Source: a virus
Direction: 5' to 3' (one strand)
IMG/VR virus record: IMGVR_UViG_3300032163_001980
Location: 1-27,618 of that record
DNA length: 27,618 nucleotides
Position numbers and translations under genes: made by a program
Part shown: one piece after another, positions 1-7,709 of the stretch
Numbering within the stretch: the first letter of the stretch is position 1
Layout: every line of letters begins with the position of its first letter
The notes under the pieces: generated by a model
What the model was told of the DNA's origin: nothing
Seen by the model: only the letters and a program-made list of their open reading frames with translations
Database searches by the model: none

Positions 1-747
1 TCAGTAGACGCCAATCAGCTTGAGCCCTGCGATGACGAGGACCAATCCGAGCGCCTTGAGAACCATGGGCACGGCGAACCGAATGCCGAGCGTGGTCCCG
101 ATGACGGCGCCGACCAGGACCGCGCCGGCATAGAGCGGCAGGTCGGGTGGCAGAGATTTGACGATCGCGACATTGCCCAACAGTCCCGCGATCGAATTGC
201 AGAGGATGAACACGGCCGCGACACCGGACGCGGTCCTCGTCTCCGACCATCCGAGAAACAGCACGAGTGGCGATAGGAAGATACCGCCGCCGGTTCCAGT
301 CAAACCTGAGAGGAGCCCAATGGCGGCTCCGCATGCGATGCCGATGACGATCGGTGGGTCACGAGGTTGTTGGTTGGCGCTCAGTTCCTTGGGCCACAGC
401 AATCTTACGCCCCCGATGAGCAGCACGACCCCGACAATCGGTCTGTAGTAGGCGCCGGGCAGTTGGATGGCGCCGCCGAGGAACGCGAAAGGGATTGCCC
501 CCACCAGGAATGGCCAGAGCGTGCGCCAGCGGAAGAGTCCGGCATTCAAGTAGCGGAACGACGTGAAGCCGGCGACCAGAATATTGAGCGCGAGCGCCGT
601 AGGCCGCATCGCAGCTGGCGCGACGCTGAAGAGTGCCATCAATGCGATGTAGGCTGAAGCGCCGGCATGCCCTACCGACGTGTAGAGCGCCGCACCCAAC
701 AGCATGCACGCGGCAAGGAGCAGTTCAGTAGTTAGAAATTCGGGCAT
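1..747 (-). CDS. TauE/SafE (TSUP) family membrane permease
   Basis: This is an integral inner-membrane protein of 248 aa, the usual size for the TauE/SafE (TSUP) family, whose members move sulfite, sulfonates or other small organic anions. The sequence is almost entirely hydrophobic helices, about eight by eye. It has the internal duplication typical of the family: a glycine-rich GHAGAS stretch near the N-terminus and a better-preserved GLTGTGGGIFLSP motif in the second half. The ATG at 747 is preferred over a TTG at 762. The stop codon lies exactly at the window edge. The gene points away from the phage genes and shares only a 136-bp upstream gap with them, so it is probably a flanking host gene, or else cargo. 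The substrate cannot be told from sequence. Confidence 0.88.
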   Translation of the reverse strand: MPEFLTTELLLAACMLLGAALYTSVGHAGASAYIALMALFSVAPAAMRPTALALNILVAGFTSFRYLNAGLFRWRTLWPFLVGAIPFAFLGGAIQLPGAYYRPIVGVVLLIGGVRLLWPKELSANQQPRDPPIVIGIACGAAIGLLSGLTGTGGGIFLSPLVLFLGWSETRTASGVAAVFILCNSIAGLLGNVAIVKSLPPDLPLYAGAVLVGAVIGTTLGIRFAVPMVLKALGLVLVIAGLKLIGVY

Positions 748-821
748 GGCGCGGCACGACAAAATCGCGCCCAGAGGCGCTTTGGATGGAATAGCCCACG
801 AACCGTCGTGCCGGTGATTTG

Positions 822-846
822 CACGGTCTGCTTACGGCAGACCGTG
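822..846. repeat. Perfect 10-bp inverted repeat in the divergent gap
   Basis: CACGGTCTGC (822-831) and GCAGACCGTG (837-846) form a perfect 10-bp stem around a 5-nt loop (TTACG). It lies between the divergent TSUP permease and the first methyltransferase, about 38 bp upstream of the latter's ATG. No T-run follows on either strand, so an operator or RNA hairpin in the leader fits better than an intrinsic terminator. Its role is not known from sequence. Confidence 0.5.
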
Positions 847-883
847 GGGCGTCTACATCTTACCAAGGTTTGACAGCCCGTCC

Positions 884-2275
884 ATGAAATCTCGCTTGCC
901 CGACGCGGTCGAGCACTGGCCGCTCGACCGGCTGATTCCCTATGCGCGGAATGCCCGCACGCATGCGGACGACCAGGTCGCGCAGATCGCGGCCTCGATT
1001 GTCGAGTTCGGCTGGACCAATCCGATCCTGGTCGACGCGGAGGGCGGGCTCGTCGCTGGCCACGGCCGGCTGCTTGCGGCACGCAAACTCGGCCTCGACA
1101 CGGTGCCCGTTGTCGTTCTCGATCACCTGACACCGGCGCAGCGACGCGCCTACGTCATCGCCGATAACAAGCTCGCGCTCAACGCCGGCTGGAACGAGGA
1201 ACTGCTGGCGGCCGAGCTGCACGCGTTGAACGGCGAGGGCTTCGACCTTGCGCTCACCGGATTTTCCGAGACGGAGCTCGATGCGCTCATGGCGCCGCTC
1301 GGCGAGGAGACGGAGGGCAGCGATGGTAGCGGCGAGGACGCCGCCGATGAAATGCCGGCACCGCCCCGCGCGCCGATCTCGCGCACCGGCGATCTCTGGC
1401 TGATTGGCAATCACCGCCTGCTGTGTGGCGACAGCACGGATGCTTCGGCCATCGCGCGGGTCATGAACGGCGAGCGCGCGGCGCTCGTTTTCACCTCGCC
1501 GCCTTATGGCAATCAGCGCGATTACACGACCGGCGGCGTGGGCGATTGGGACGCGCTCATGCGCAGGGTGTTCGCGGAATTGCCGGTCATCGAGCCGGCG
1601 CAGGTTCTGGTCAATCTCGGTCTCATTCACCGCGACAACGAGTGGCTGCCGTACTGGCAGACCTGGCTCGCATGGATGGCGGAGCAAGGCTGGCGGCGGT
1701 TCGGACTCTATGTCTGGGACCAGGGGCCAGGACTTCCGGGCGATTGGAACGGGCGCTTGGCGCCTGCATTCGAGCTCGTCTTCCATTTCAATCGCAAGGC
1801 GCGCAAGCCCAACAAGATCGTGCCCTGCAAATGGGCCGGCCACGTCAACGACACGCACGGCGGCATCCGGCACAAGGACGGCCACGTCGGCGAATGGAAT
1901 CACGCGGGACAGGGCGTCCAGGAGACGCGCATCCCCGACAACGTCATCCGCATCACGCGGCACAAGGCGCGCGGGATCGAGACCGAGCACCCGGCCGTGT
2001 TCCCGGTTGCGCTGCCCGAGTTTGTGATGCGCGCCTACAGTGGCAACGGCGATATCATCTACGAGCCCTTTTCCGGCGCGGGCACCAGCATCGTGGCGGG
2101 CGAGCGCACCGGCCGAAAGGTCAGAGCGATCGAGCTCGCCCCCGAATATGTCGACCTCGCCATCCTGCGGTGGCGGAAACTCTTCCCGGACAAATCAGTG
2201 ACCCTCGATGGCGAAGGCCAATCCTTCGAAGCAGTCGCGCGCGAGCGCGGCGTCGCAATCCTTGACGCCGTCTGA
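884..2275 (+). CDS. ParB-domain DNA methyltransferase, beta-class (copy 1, TSPPY)
   Basis: This 463-aa protein is a predicted N4-cytosine or N6-adenine DNA methyltransferase. An N-terminal ParB/sulfiredoxin-like domain (about residues 10-140, with AGHGR at 58-62) is followed by an acidic linker (about 140-160) and a methyltransferase domain. Catalytic motif IV is TSPPY (204-208) and the SAM-binding motif I is EPFSGAGTS (394-402). The order IV then I is that of beta-class enzymes. The TS variant in place of D at motif IV is seen in a number of m4C enzymes, but specificity cannot be assigned. It is immediately followed by a paralogue. Such pairs are common beside terminase genes in alphaproteobacterial prophages, where they probably modify phage DNA against host restriction. 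No cognate nuclease gene is adjacent. Confidence 0.9.
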   Translation: MKSRLPDAVEHWPLDRLIPYARNARTHADDQVAQIAASIVEFGWTNPILVDAEGGLVAGHGRLLAARKLGLDTVPVVVLDHLTPAQRRAYVIADNKLALNAGWNEELLAAELHALNGEGFDLALTGFSETELDALMAPLGEETEGSDGSGEDAADEMPAPPRAPISRTGDLWLIGNHRLLCGDSTDASAIARVMNGERAALVFTSPPYGNQRDYTTGGVGDWDALMRRVFAELPVIEPAQVLVNLGLIHRDNEWLPYWQTWLAWMAEQGWRRFGLYVWDQGPGLPGDWNGRLAPAFELVFHFNRKARKPNKIVPCKWAGHVNDTHGGIRHKDGHVGEWNHAGQGVQETRIPDNVIRITRHKARGIETEHPAVFPVALPEFVMRAYSGNGDIIYEPFSGAGTSIVAGERTGRKVRAIELAPEYVDLAILRWRKLFPDKSVTLDGEGQSFEAVARERGVAILDAV

Positions 2276-3512
2276 CTCGCTGCAGGTCGAGCTATGGCCG
2301 ATCGAGCAGCTCTTGCCATACGCGGCCAATGCGCGGACCCACCCGGGCGAGCAGGTTGCTCAGATCGCGGGATCGATTGCGGAGTTTGGTTTCAACGTTC
2401 CCTGTCTCGTGGACGACCGCGGCGTGTTGATCGCAGGCCATGGACGGATCGTCGCCGCGAAGCGTCTCGGACTGAAGCAGGTTCCGGTTATTCGGCTGGG
2501 GCACCTGACCGACGCCCAGGCGCGCGCCTTCCGGCTCGCCGACAATCGCATCGCGCTCAACGCCGGCTGGGACGAAGCGATGCTGGCTGCCGAGCTCGAT
2601 CGTCTCAAGGAAGACGGCGTCGATCTCGATCTACTCGGCTTTGCCGAGGACGAGCTCGACCGGCTGCTCGATGGCCTCGATCAAAATGGGTCATCCGAGG
2701 AAGAGGACGAAATCCCGGAACCGCCCACCGAGGCGGTCACGCGCCCAGGCGACCTTTGGCTGCTCGGGGCGCATCGGCTCTTGTGTGGCGACGCGACGGT
2801 CGCGACCGACGTTCAACGGTTGCTCGCTGGCGTGCGTCCACACCTGATGGTGACGGACCCGCCCTACGGCGTCGAGTACGATCCGAACTGGCGGAACGAA
2901 TCCGGGGTTTCCGAGACGGCTCGTGTCGGCAAAGTCAGCAACGATGATCGCGCCGATTGGCGCGACGCCTGGAGTCTGTTTCCGGGCGAGGTCGCCTATG
3001 TCTGGCACTCCGGGGTCCACGCGCGGACCGTTGCCGAGAGTCTCGATGCTTGTGGCTTCCTGATCAGGGCGCAGATCGTATGGGCCAAGCCCCGCCTGGT
3101 GCTGAGCCGCGGCGATTATCATTGGCAGCACGAACCGTGCTTCTACGCGGTGCGAAAGGGCGCCACCGGCCATTGGCAGGGCGCCCGCGACCAATCGACT
3201 CTCTGGACCATCGCCACCGGCGAGAACGACGAGGCCACCGAGCACGGGACGCAGAAGCCGGTCGAGTGCATGCGCCGGCCGATCGTGAACAACAGCGCGA
3301 AAGGTGATCTGGTCTACGAGCCCTTCGCAGGTTCAGGCACGACACTGATTGCCGCGGACTCCGTTGGCCGCGTTTGCCTCGCACTCGAAATCGATCCGCG
3401 CTACTGCGACGTCGTCATCGAGCGCTGGCAGCGCCATGCAGGAGTCGCAGCCACGCTTGCCGACGACGGTCGCACCTTCGATGCGCTGAAGAACGAGCGG
3501 TTAGCCGCATGA
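2208..3512 (+). CDS. ParB-domain DNA methyltransferase, beta-class (copy 2, DPPY)
   Basis: This 434-aa paralogue has the same architecture as the preceding gene. It has a ParB-like domain (about 25-155, AGHGR at 76-80), an acidic linker, motif IV DPPYG (217-221), HGTQKPVE (346-353) and SAM motif EPFAGSGTT (371-379). The canonical DPPY suggests N6-adenine or N4-cytosine methylation with a different target from copy 1. The ATG at 2208 overlaps the end of copy 1 by 68 nt. A TTG at 2262 is the only other in-frame candidate before conserved sequence begins, and neither has a clear Shine-Dalgarno, so the exact start is uncertain. The pair looks like an old tandem duplication that has diverged strongly between motifs IV and I. 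Confidence 0.9.
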   Translation: MAKANPSKQSRASAASQSLTPSDSLQVELWPIEQLLPYAANARTHPGEQVAQIAGSIAEFGFNVPCLVDDRGVLIAGHGRIVAAKRLGLKQVPVIRLGHLTDAQARAFRLADNRIALNAGWDEAMLAAELDRLKEDGVDLDLLGFAEDELDRLLDGLDQNGSSEEEDEIPEPPTEAVTRPGDLWLLGAHRLLCGDATVATDVQRLLAGVRPHLMVTDPPYGVEYDPNWRNESGVSETARVGKVSNDDRADWRDAWSLFPGEVAYVWHSGVHARTVAESLDACGFLIRAQIVWAKPRLVLSRGDYHWQHEPCFYAVRKGATGHWQGARDQSTLWTIATGENDEATEHGTQKPVECMRRPIVNNSAKGDLVYEPFAGSGTTLIAADSVGRVCLALEIDPRYCDVVIERWQRHAGVAATLADDGRTFDALKNERLAA

Positions 3513-3519
3513 ACGGCAA

Positions 3520-3549
3520 AGCGCCGCCGGGTTTGAATCCGGCGGCGCT
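3520..3549. terminator. Bidirectional terminator-like hairpin between convergent genes
   Basis: AGCGCCGCCGG (3520-3530) and CCGGCGGCGCT (3539-3549) form a perfect 11-bp GC-rich stem with an 8-nt loop. It lies 8 nt past the stop of the plus-strand methyltransferase and 14 nt past the stop of the convergent DUF3489 gene. TTTT at 3555-3558 follows on the plus strand, and a shorter T-stretch follows on the minus strand. The position and symmetry suggest termination from both directions, although the T-tracts are short. Confidence 0.65.
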
Positions 3550-3563
3550 CGGTCGTTTTCAAA

Positions 3564-4133
3564 TCAGGCGGCGATGCGGTAGACGCGGCCGCGCCCTTCG
3601 ACCTTCTCCGACTGCACGTCGAGCCCGAGCTTCTTCTTTAGCGCACCGGCGATGGCGCCGCGCACGGTATGCGCCTGCCAGTCGAACTTCTTGACGATCT
3701 CCTCGATCGTGGCGCCCTCCCGGCTCTTGAGCATTTCGATGAGCTGCGCCTGCTTGCTGTTGGCGCGCGTGCCGCGCGGCTTCTCCTTCGATTTGCCGGC
3801 TTTTCGCTTCCGGCGCGAGCCCTTGTCGGTGTCAGCACCTGCATCGGCGTCGCTCTCGTCACCGGCAGGCGCTTCGCTCTGCTCGATCCCAAGGGCCTTA
3901 AATGCGGCTGGCGCCGCGCGCAGCGTCAGGCGGCCACGCTTCTTGTCCTCGCGCCAAACGGTGTCCTCGCGCTTGGCCTGCACTTCCTTGATCAGGCTCT
4001 TGTTGAGAAGGCTGCCGAGGACCTTGGCCGCTGCGCCGCCGGGAAGTTTGCCGGTGAGTGGATAGACCGATCGGTCCTGCCGCTGGCATGCGGCTGACAG
4101 AACGACGAGTTGAGAATCGGAAAGCTGTGCCAT
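3564..4133 (-). CDS. DUF3489 domain protein (winged-helix-like C-terminus)
   Basis: This 189-aa protein resembles the DUF3489 family found in Rhizobiales genomes and prophages. The start MAQLSDSQ is the ATG at 4133, because upstream codons run through non-conserved sequence with strong hairpins. The N-terminal part (about 1-85) is helical with a basic character. The middle (about 85-125) is a low-complexity charged linker rich in D, G, K and R. The C-terminal 60 residues (from about SKQAQLIEML) hold the conserved segment, including TIEEIVKKFDWQAHTVRGAI, which reads like a helix-turn-helix. A DNA-binding role is an inference; the family has no settled function. The gene is transcribed against the late operon and converges on the methyltransferase pair. 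Confidence 0.8.
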   Translation of the reverse strand: MAQLSDSQLVVLSAACQRQDRSVYPLTGKLPGGAAAKVLGSLLNKSLIKEVQAKREDTVWREDKKRGRLTLRAAPAAFKALGIEQSEAPAGDESDADAGADTDKGSRRKRKAGKSKEKPRGTRANSKQAQLIEMLKSREGATIEEIVKKFDWQAHTVRGAIAGALKKKLGLDVQSEKVEGRGRVYRIAA

Positions 4134-4154
4134 GGTGTTGGCTCCCTGGTAGTC

Positions 4155-4175
4155 GGGCCGCGACCATCGCGGCCC
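4155..4175. repeat. 9-bp perfect hairpin in the DUF3489 leader
   Basis: GGGCCGCGA (4155-4163) and TCGCGGCCC (4167-4175) form a perfect 9-bp stem with a 3-nt loop. It sits 21 bp upstream of the DUF3489 ATG on the minus strand. It is too GC-rich and close to the start to be neutral in an mRNA leader, and it could be a protein-binding operator or a translation-controlling stem. No T-run follows. Confidence 0.45.
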
Positions 4176-4189
4176 TTCTACGACCCCGA

Positions 4190-4209
4190 GCCCCGCATTG
4201 GTGCGGGGC
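4190..4209. repeat. 8-bp perfect hairpin, second stem in the same leader
   Basis: GCCCCGCA (4190-4197) and TGCGGGGC (4202-4209) form an 8-bp perfect stem with a TTGG loop. It lies 24 bp past the stop of the upstream minus-strand gene. Together with the stem at 4155-4175 it fills most of the 100-bp gap. It may slow or attenuate transcription between the two minus-strand genes, but the flanking T-content is poor. Confidence 0.4.
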
Positions 4210-4233
4210 AGACCTTTAGGTTGCGGGAGCCGT

Positions 4234-4479
4234 TCAGTTCCGGCGCGACAGCACGCGGTCCATGGATTTCTCGAAGGTCTCGTTCGGTAGCGCCGACTCG
4301 GCCGCATGCCGGATCACGCCGAAAATGGCCAACTGCACGCGTCTGACAGCCTGTTCGAGGGTTTCACTGGGCAGAACCGTGGTGCCGTAGTTGGCGAGGA
4401 ATTTGCGCAGGGCAGGCTCCCGCGCAGCGGCGACGCGGGCGCGTATCTCCGCAGGTGTGAGGCCGGTCCAGTCTTCCAT
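4234..4479 (-). CDS. Small hypothetical protein (81 aa)
   Basis: This is an 81-aa soluble protein of unknown function. The ATG at 4479 (MEDWTGLTPAEIRARV) is chosen because the longer ORF upstream overlaps the next gene with arginine-rich out-of-frame-type sequence, and a purine-rich AAGGAGCATCG stretch lies just upstream on the minus strand. Composition is helical and charged, with no signal peptide or membrane segment. It lies 20 bp downstream of another minus-strand hypothetical gene, so the two are probably cotranscribed. I recognise no domain. Confidence 0.65.
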   Translation of the reverse strand: MEDWTGLTPAEIRARVAAAREPALRKFLANYGTTVLPSETLEQAVRRVQLAIFGVIRHAAESALPNETFEKSMDRVLSRRN

Positions 4480-4499
4480 GACGATGCTCCTTCCGATCG

Positions 4500-4868
4500 C
4501 TACGCGGCCGCTTCGGCCATGATCTCGCAGTCGGTGACGAAGCCGACCAAGTAGGGCAGTCCACGCGGAATGCCGGTCTCGCGCTCGACGCGGCGATCGA
4601 TGGTCCAAGTCATCCACCGCTCGACGGCGGCTTCGATTGCTTGCGGCAGGGACAGCCTCTTGAACAGGCCGTTGGCCACATCGTCGGCGAAATGCCGGCC
4701 ATGGCGGCTATCGAGGAAATCGCGAGCACCGGCGTCTGAGCATCCCGTCGCTTCGCCGACTGCCTGCATGGCGATCGGCCAGGCTGCGGCAGGATCGGCA
4801 TGGTGACGGATAGTGCCGAAGAATCCCCAGGCTTCGTTGTTGCTGGCCAGTTTGGCGGTCTTGGTCAT
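4500..4868 (-). CDS. Conserved hypothetical protein (122 aa)
   Basis: This 122-aa protein has a look I associate with conserved hypotheticals of rhizobial genomes and prophages. It opens with an MTKTAKLASNNEAWGFFGTI-type start, followed by DFLDSRHGRHFADDVANGLF and an ETGIPRGLPYLVGF segment near the C-terminus. No catalytic motif can be named. The ATG at 4868 is preferred to the longer ORF start because GGAGAC precedes it on the minus strand and because the sequence upstream looks non-coding. It is divergent from the small terminase gene, with a 101-bp gap between their starts, and probably forms a short operon with the downstream 81-aa gene. Confidence 0.72.
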   Translation of the reverse strand: MTKTAKLASNNEAWGFFGTIRHHADPAAAWPIAMQAVGEATGCSDAGARDFLDSRHGRHFADDVANGLFKRLSLPQAIEAAVERWMTWTIDRRVERETGIPRGLPYLVGFVTDCEIMAEAAA

Positions 4869-4942
4869 GGCGGTCTCCGTTCCGTGATGCCGCCATAGAC
4901 GCGCTGCTTTGGCCCGGAGCCAAGCAGATAATCGCGCCATTT

Positions 4943-4952
4943 GATTGCAATC
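4943..4952. promoter_or_regulatory. 10-bp perfect palindrome in the divergent control region
   Basis: GATTGCAATC is a perfect 10-bp palindrome 17 bp upstream of the small-terminase ATG, in the 101-bp gap between divergent transcription units. It is the most AT-rich stretch in the neighbourhood. It could be an operator for either direction or part of a cos region, since in lambda the cos site lies just upstream of nu1. Neither role is proven, and a palindrome of this length can arise by chance. Confidence 0.3.
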
Positions 4953-4969
4953 TTGCCGCCAGGACGATC

Positions 4970-5527
4970 ATGGGATTATCAATCCGCGCTTATGCCCGCA
5001 GGCGCGGCGTGAGCCATGTTGCGGTGCTGCGCGCGATCAAGCAGGGCCGCGTCCCCGTGGAGCAGGACGGCACCGTCGATCCTGCGAAGGCTGACGCTTC
5101 GTGGGAACGCTCGACAGATCCGGGCCGCGCGAAATCGAAGTCGAAAGCTACCGCAGAGAAGCTGCGCCCGGTCGGCGAGGCGGCGCTTGGCTCGGTGCGC
5201 GAGACGCTGAAGGAGCAAGGGCTGCCTGCAGGCGGCAGCGTCACCTTCGTCCAGGCCCGCACCGCGCACGAAATCGCCAAGGCTCATCTCGCGCGGCTGC
5301 GCCTGCAGCGCATGAAGGGCGAGCTTGTCGACCGCGCCCGCTCGACGGCGCTCGTGTTCCGGCTTGCGCGCGAAGAGAGGGATTCCTGGCTCAACTGGCC
5401 GGCGCGGATCGCAGCCCTGATCGCAGCCGAGCTCGGCGTGGAGGCCCATGCCGTGCAGAAGGTCGTGGAGGGGCATGTCCGCGCTCACCTTGCCGAGCTC
5501 GCCGATATCCGGCCCGAGTTCCGATGA
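4970..5527 (+). CDS. Phage terminase small subunit (Nu1-like)
   Basis: This 185-aa protein begins with a compact helix-turn-helix (SIRAYARRRGVSHVAVLRAI, about 4-23) followed by a short wing-like segment. That is the arrangement of Nu1-type small terminase subunits, which bind the phage DNA packaging site. A basic, Lys/Ser/Ala-rich linker (about 50-65) leads to a helical region with VQARTAHEIAKAHLARLRL and a C-terminal helix rich in Ala/Val/His, likely for oligomerisation and contact with the large subunit. The downstream large terminase overlaps its 3' end, as expected for coupled translation. The assignment rests on the HTH, the size and the position directly before a GpA-type terminase. Confidence 0.85.
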   Translation: MGLSIRAYARRRGVSHVAVLRAIKQGRVPVEQDGTVDPAKADASWERSTDPGRAKSKSKATAEKLRPVGEAALGSVRETLKEQGLPAGGSVTFVQARTAHEIAKAHLARLRLQRMKGELVDRARSTALVFRLAREERDSWLNWPARIAALIAAELGVEAHAVQKVVEGHVRAHLAELADIRPEFR

Positions 5528-7487
5528 CATATTCGCCTTCGATGGCGCGGAGGACCTGAGCCAAGCCTGGCGCGACGGGCTCTTGCCCGATCCGTCGCTC
5601 ACGGTCTCCGAATGGGCGGACCGCCATCGGGTGTTGAGTCCACGCGCCTCGGCCGAGCCTGGACGGTACCGCACCGATCGCACGCCCTACATGCGCGCGA
5701 TCATGGATGCGATGTCGCCGGCGCATCCGGTACGGCGCGTCGTATTCATGAAGGCGGCGCAGGTCGGGGCGACCGAGGCCGGCAACAACTGGATCGGCTA
5801 CGTCATCCATCATGCACCCGGGCCGATGCTCGCGGTGCAGCCGACCGTCGAGCTCGCCAAGCGTTTCTCGCGCCAGCGCCTCGATCCGCTGATCGAGGAA
5901 AGTCCCGCGCTCCGCCAGCGGGTGAAGCCTGCGCGCTCGCGCGATGCCGGCAACACGATGCTGTCGAAGGAGTTCCCGGCGGGGCTCCTCGTCATCACCG
6001 GAGCGAACAGCGCCGTCGGCCTGCGCTCGATGCCGGCGCGTTACCTGTTCCTCGACGAGGTCGATGCCTATCCGCCCTCGGCCGACGAGGAAGGCGATCC
6101 GGTTGCGCTCGCGGAAGCGCGCACGCGCACGTTCTCCTGGCGCGCAAAGGCATTCCTTGCCTCGACCCCGACGCTCGCCGGGCTCTCGCGCATCGAACGC
6201 GAATACGAAGCCTCGGATCAGCGCCGGTACTTCGTGCCGTGCCCGCATTGCGGGGACATGCAGTGGCTCAAATTCGAGCGGCTCCGCTGGGACAAGGGCA
6301 AGCCCGAGACCACACATTATATATGCGCCTCCTGCGATGGCCGGATCGATGAGCACCACAAGACGGAAATGCTCCAGTCCGGTGAGTGGCGCCCGACCGC
6401 GGAGGCGCAGGATCCCGGCACGATCGGGTTCCACATCTCGGCGCTCTATTCGCCGGTGGGATGGTTCTCCTGGGAGAACATCGCGCGTCTCTGGGAAGCA
6501 GCGACCACCGACGAGGCCAAGCGCAGCTTCAAGAACAGCGTCCTCGGGGAGACCTGGATCGAGACCGGTGAGGCACCGGACTGGCAACGCCTCTATGAGC
6601 GCCGCGAAACTTGGCAGATCGGCACAGTGCCGCGAGGCGGTCTGTTCCTGACAGCTGGCGCCGACGTGCAGAAGGATCGTATCGAAGTTGATGTCTGGGC
6701 CTGGGGGAGAGGTCTCGAAAGCTGGCTCGTCGACCACATCGTGGTCGAAGGCGGACCCGAGCAAGCCGAGGCCTGGGACGAGCTTGGTCTCGTCCTCGGT
6801 CGCACCTGGTTGCATGCGCATGGTACGCGGATCGGAATAGCGAAGCTCGCGATCGACACCGGCTATGAGGCGCCGGCCGTGTACGCTTGGGCACGCAAGA
6901 TGGGTCACGCGCAGGTCGCGCCCATCAAAGGTGTGGACGGCTTCAACCGGACGGCGCCGGTCGCCGGCCCGACGCATGTCGACGTTACCGAAGGCGGCAA
7001 GAAACTGCGCCGCGGTGCGCGGCTCTGGACGATCGCGGTTGCGACCTTCAAGAGCGAGACCTACCGCTTCTTGCGCTTGTCGACGCCGACCGACGAAGAA
7101 ATCGCGGCGGGCGCCAAGTTTCCGGTGGGCTACGTCCACCTGGCGCGCGGCACCGAAGCGGAGTGGGTCAAGCAACTCGTCGGCGAACAACTCGTCACGG
7201 TGAAGACCAAGCGCGGCTTCAGCCGGCTCGAATGGCAGAAGCTGCGCGAGCGCAACGAAGCACTCGACTGCCGCGTCTACGCCCGCGCGGCCGCGTGGAT
7301 CGCCGGTGCCGACCGTTGGACCGAGGCCATGTGGCGCGACCTCGAGCAGCAAGTCGGCCTCTCGGGAGAAACAGCGGACGATCCGTCGGGCGATACGGAA
7401 ACGCCGGCCGACAGCGTTGCTGGGGTCATCCGGCGGCGGCCGGAGCGCCGCAGCCGGCGCGTGTTCCGATCGAGCTATCTGAGCTGA
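5475..7487 (+). CDS. Phage terminase large subunit, GpA family
   Basis: This is the packaging motor ATPase and nuclease of the lambda gpA family, 670 aa from the chosen start (lambda gpA is 641 aa). Counting from MSALTLPS, the Walker A-like loop is KAAQVGATE (93-101) and Walker B is LFLDEVD (191-197). A zinc-ribbon-like pair CPHC (256-259) and CASC (284-287) follows. The C-terminal nuclease domain carries candidate metal ligands D397 (GADVQ), D461 (AIDTGY) and D598 (ALDCR). An upstream in-frame ATG at 5448 exists. The ATG at 5475 is preferred because GGAGGGG (5467-5473) precedes it, although spacing is tight. It overlaps the small subunit gene by 53 nt. The GpA type makes cos-type packaging plausible. 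Confidence 0.95.
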   Translation: MSALTLPSSPISGPSSDDIFAFDGAEDLSQAWRDGLLPDPSLTVSEWADRHRVLSPRASAEPGRYRTDRTPYMRAIMDAMSPAHPVRRVVFMKAAQVGATEAGNNWIGYVIHHAPGPMLAVQPTVELAKRFSRQRLDPLIEESPALRQRVKPARSRDAGNTMLSKEFPAGLLVITGANSAVGLRSMPARYLFLDEVDAYPPSADEEGDPVALAEARTRTFSWRAKAFLASTPTLAGLSRIEREYEASDQRRYFVPCPHCGDMQWLKFERLRWDKGKPETTHYICASCDGRIDEHHKTEMLQSGEWRPTAEAQDPGTIGFHISALYSPVGWFSWENIARLWEAATTDEAKRSFKNSVLGETWIETGEAPDWQRLYERRETWQIGTVPRGGLFLTAGADVQKDRIEVDVWAWGRGLESWLVDHIVVEGGPEQAEAWDELGLVLGRTWLHAHGTRIGIAKLAIDTGYEAPAVYAWARKMGHAQVAPIKGVDGFNRTAPVAGPTHVDVTEGGKKLRRGARLWTIAVATFKSETYRFLRLSTPTDEEIAAGAKFPVGYVHLARGTEAEWVKQLVGEQLVTVKTKRGFSRLEWQKLRERNEALDCRVYARAAAWIAGADRWTEAMWRDLEQQVGLSGETADDPSGDTETPADSVAGVIRRRPERRSRRVFRSSYLS

Positions 7488-7492
7488 ACTTA

Positions 7493-7705
7493 ATGACCCT
7501 CGAAGAGATGACGGCGCAGCGCGATGCATTGCTTGCCGCGCGTTTCCGTGGCGTGCGTACGGTCGAAATCGACGGCCGGCGGGTCACGTATGCCACCGAC
7601 GCCGAGATGGCAGCCGCCATCACGGATCTCGAACGCCGGATCGCTGCCGCCGGTGAAGGCGGCCGGCGCCGCCGCATCCTGACGTCTGCTTCGAAGGGAC
7701 TCTGA
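7493..7705 (+). CDS. gpW-like head-tail joining protein
   Basis: This 70-aa protein matches the length and layout of lambda gpW (68 aa), the joiner that closes the filled head and allows tail attachment. An N-terminal helix (MTLEEMTAQRDALLAARFRG) is followed by the short beta hairpin TVEIDGRRVTYAT, a second helix (MAAAITDLERRI) and an arginine-rich tail (GGRRRRIL). The start is the ATG at 7493, 5 nt past the terminase stop. It sits between large terminase and portal, exactly as W sits between A and B in lambda. Confidence 0.88.
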   Translation: MTLEEMTAQRDALLAARFRGVRTVEIDGRRVTYATDAEMAAAITDLERRIAAAGEGGRRRRILTSASKGL

Positions 7706-7709
7706 TCTC

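Noticed and set aside
870-875. TTGACA resembling a -35 box before the first methyltransferase
   Set aside because: It is only 8 nt before the ATG and no -10 box is found at the right spacing; a start there would fall inside the gene.
884-4868. Restriction-modification or defence island
   Set aside because: No restriction nuclease, helicase or toxin gene accompanies the two methyltransferases; adjacency to terminase fits phage self-protection.
5391-7529. Long minus-strand open frame (712 aa) opposite the large terminase
   Set aside because: High GC with strong third-position bias produces long antisense open frames. The translation is Arg/Ala/Gly/His-rich without recognisable motifs, while the plus strand encodes a clear terminase.
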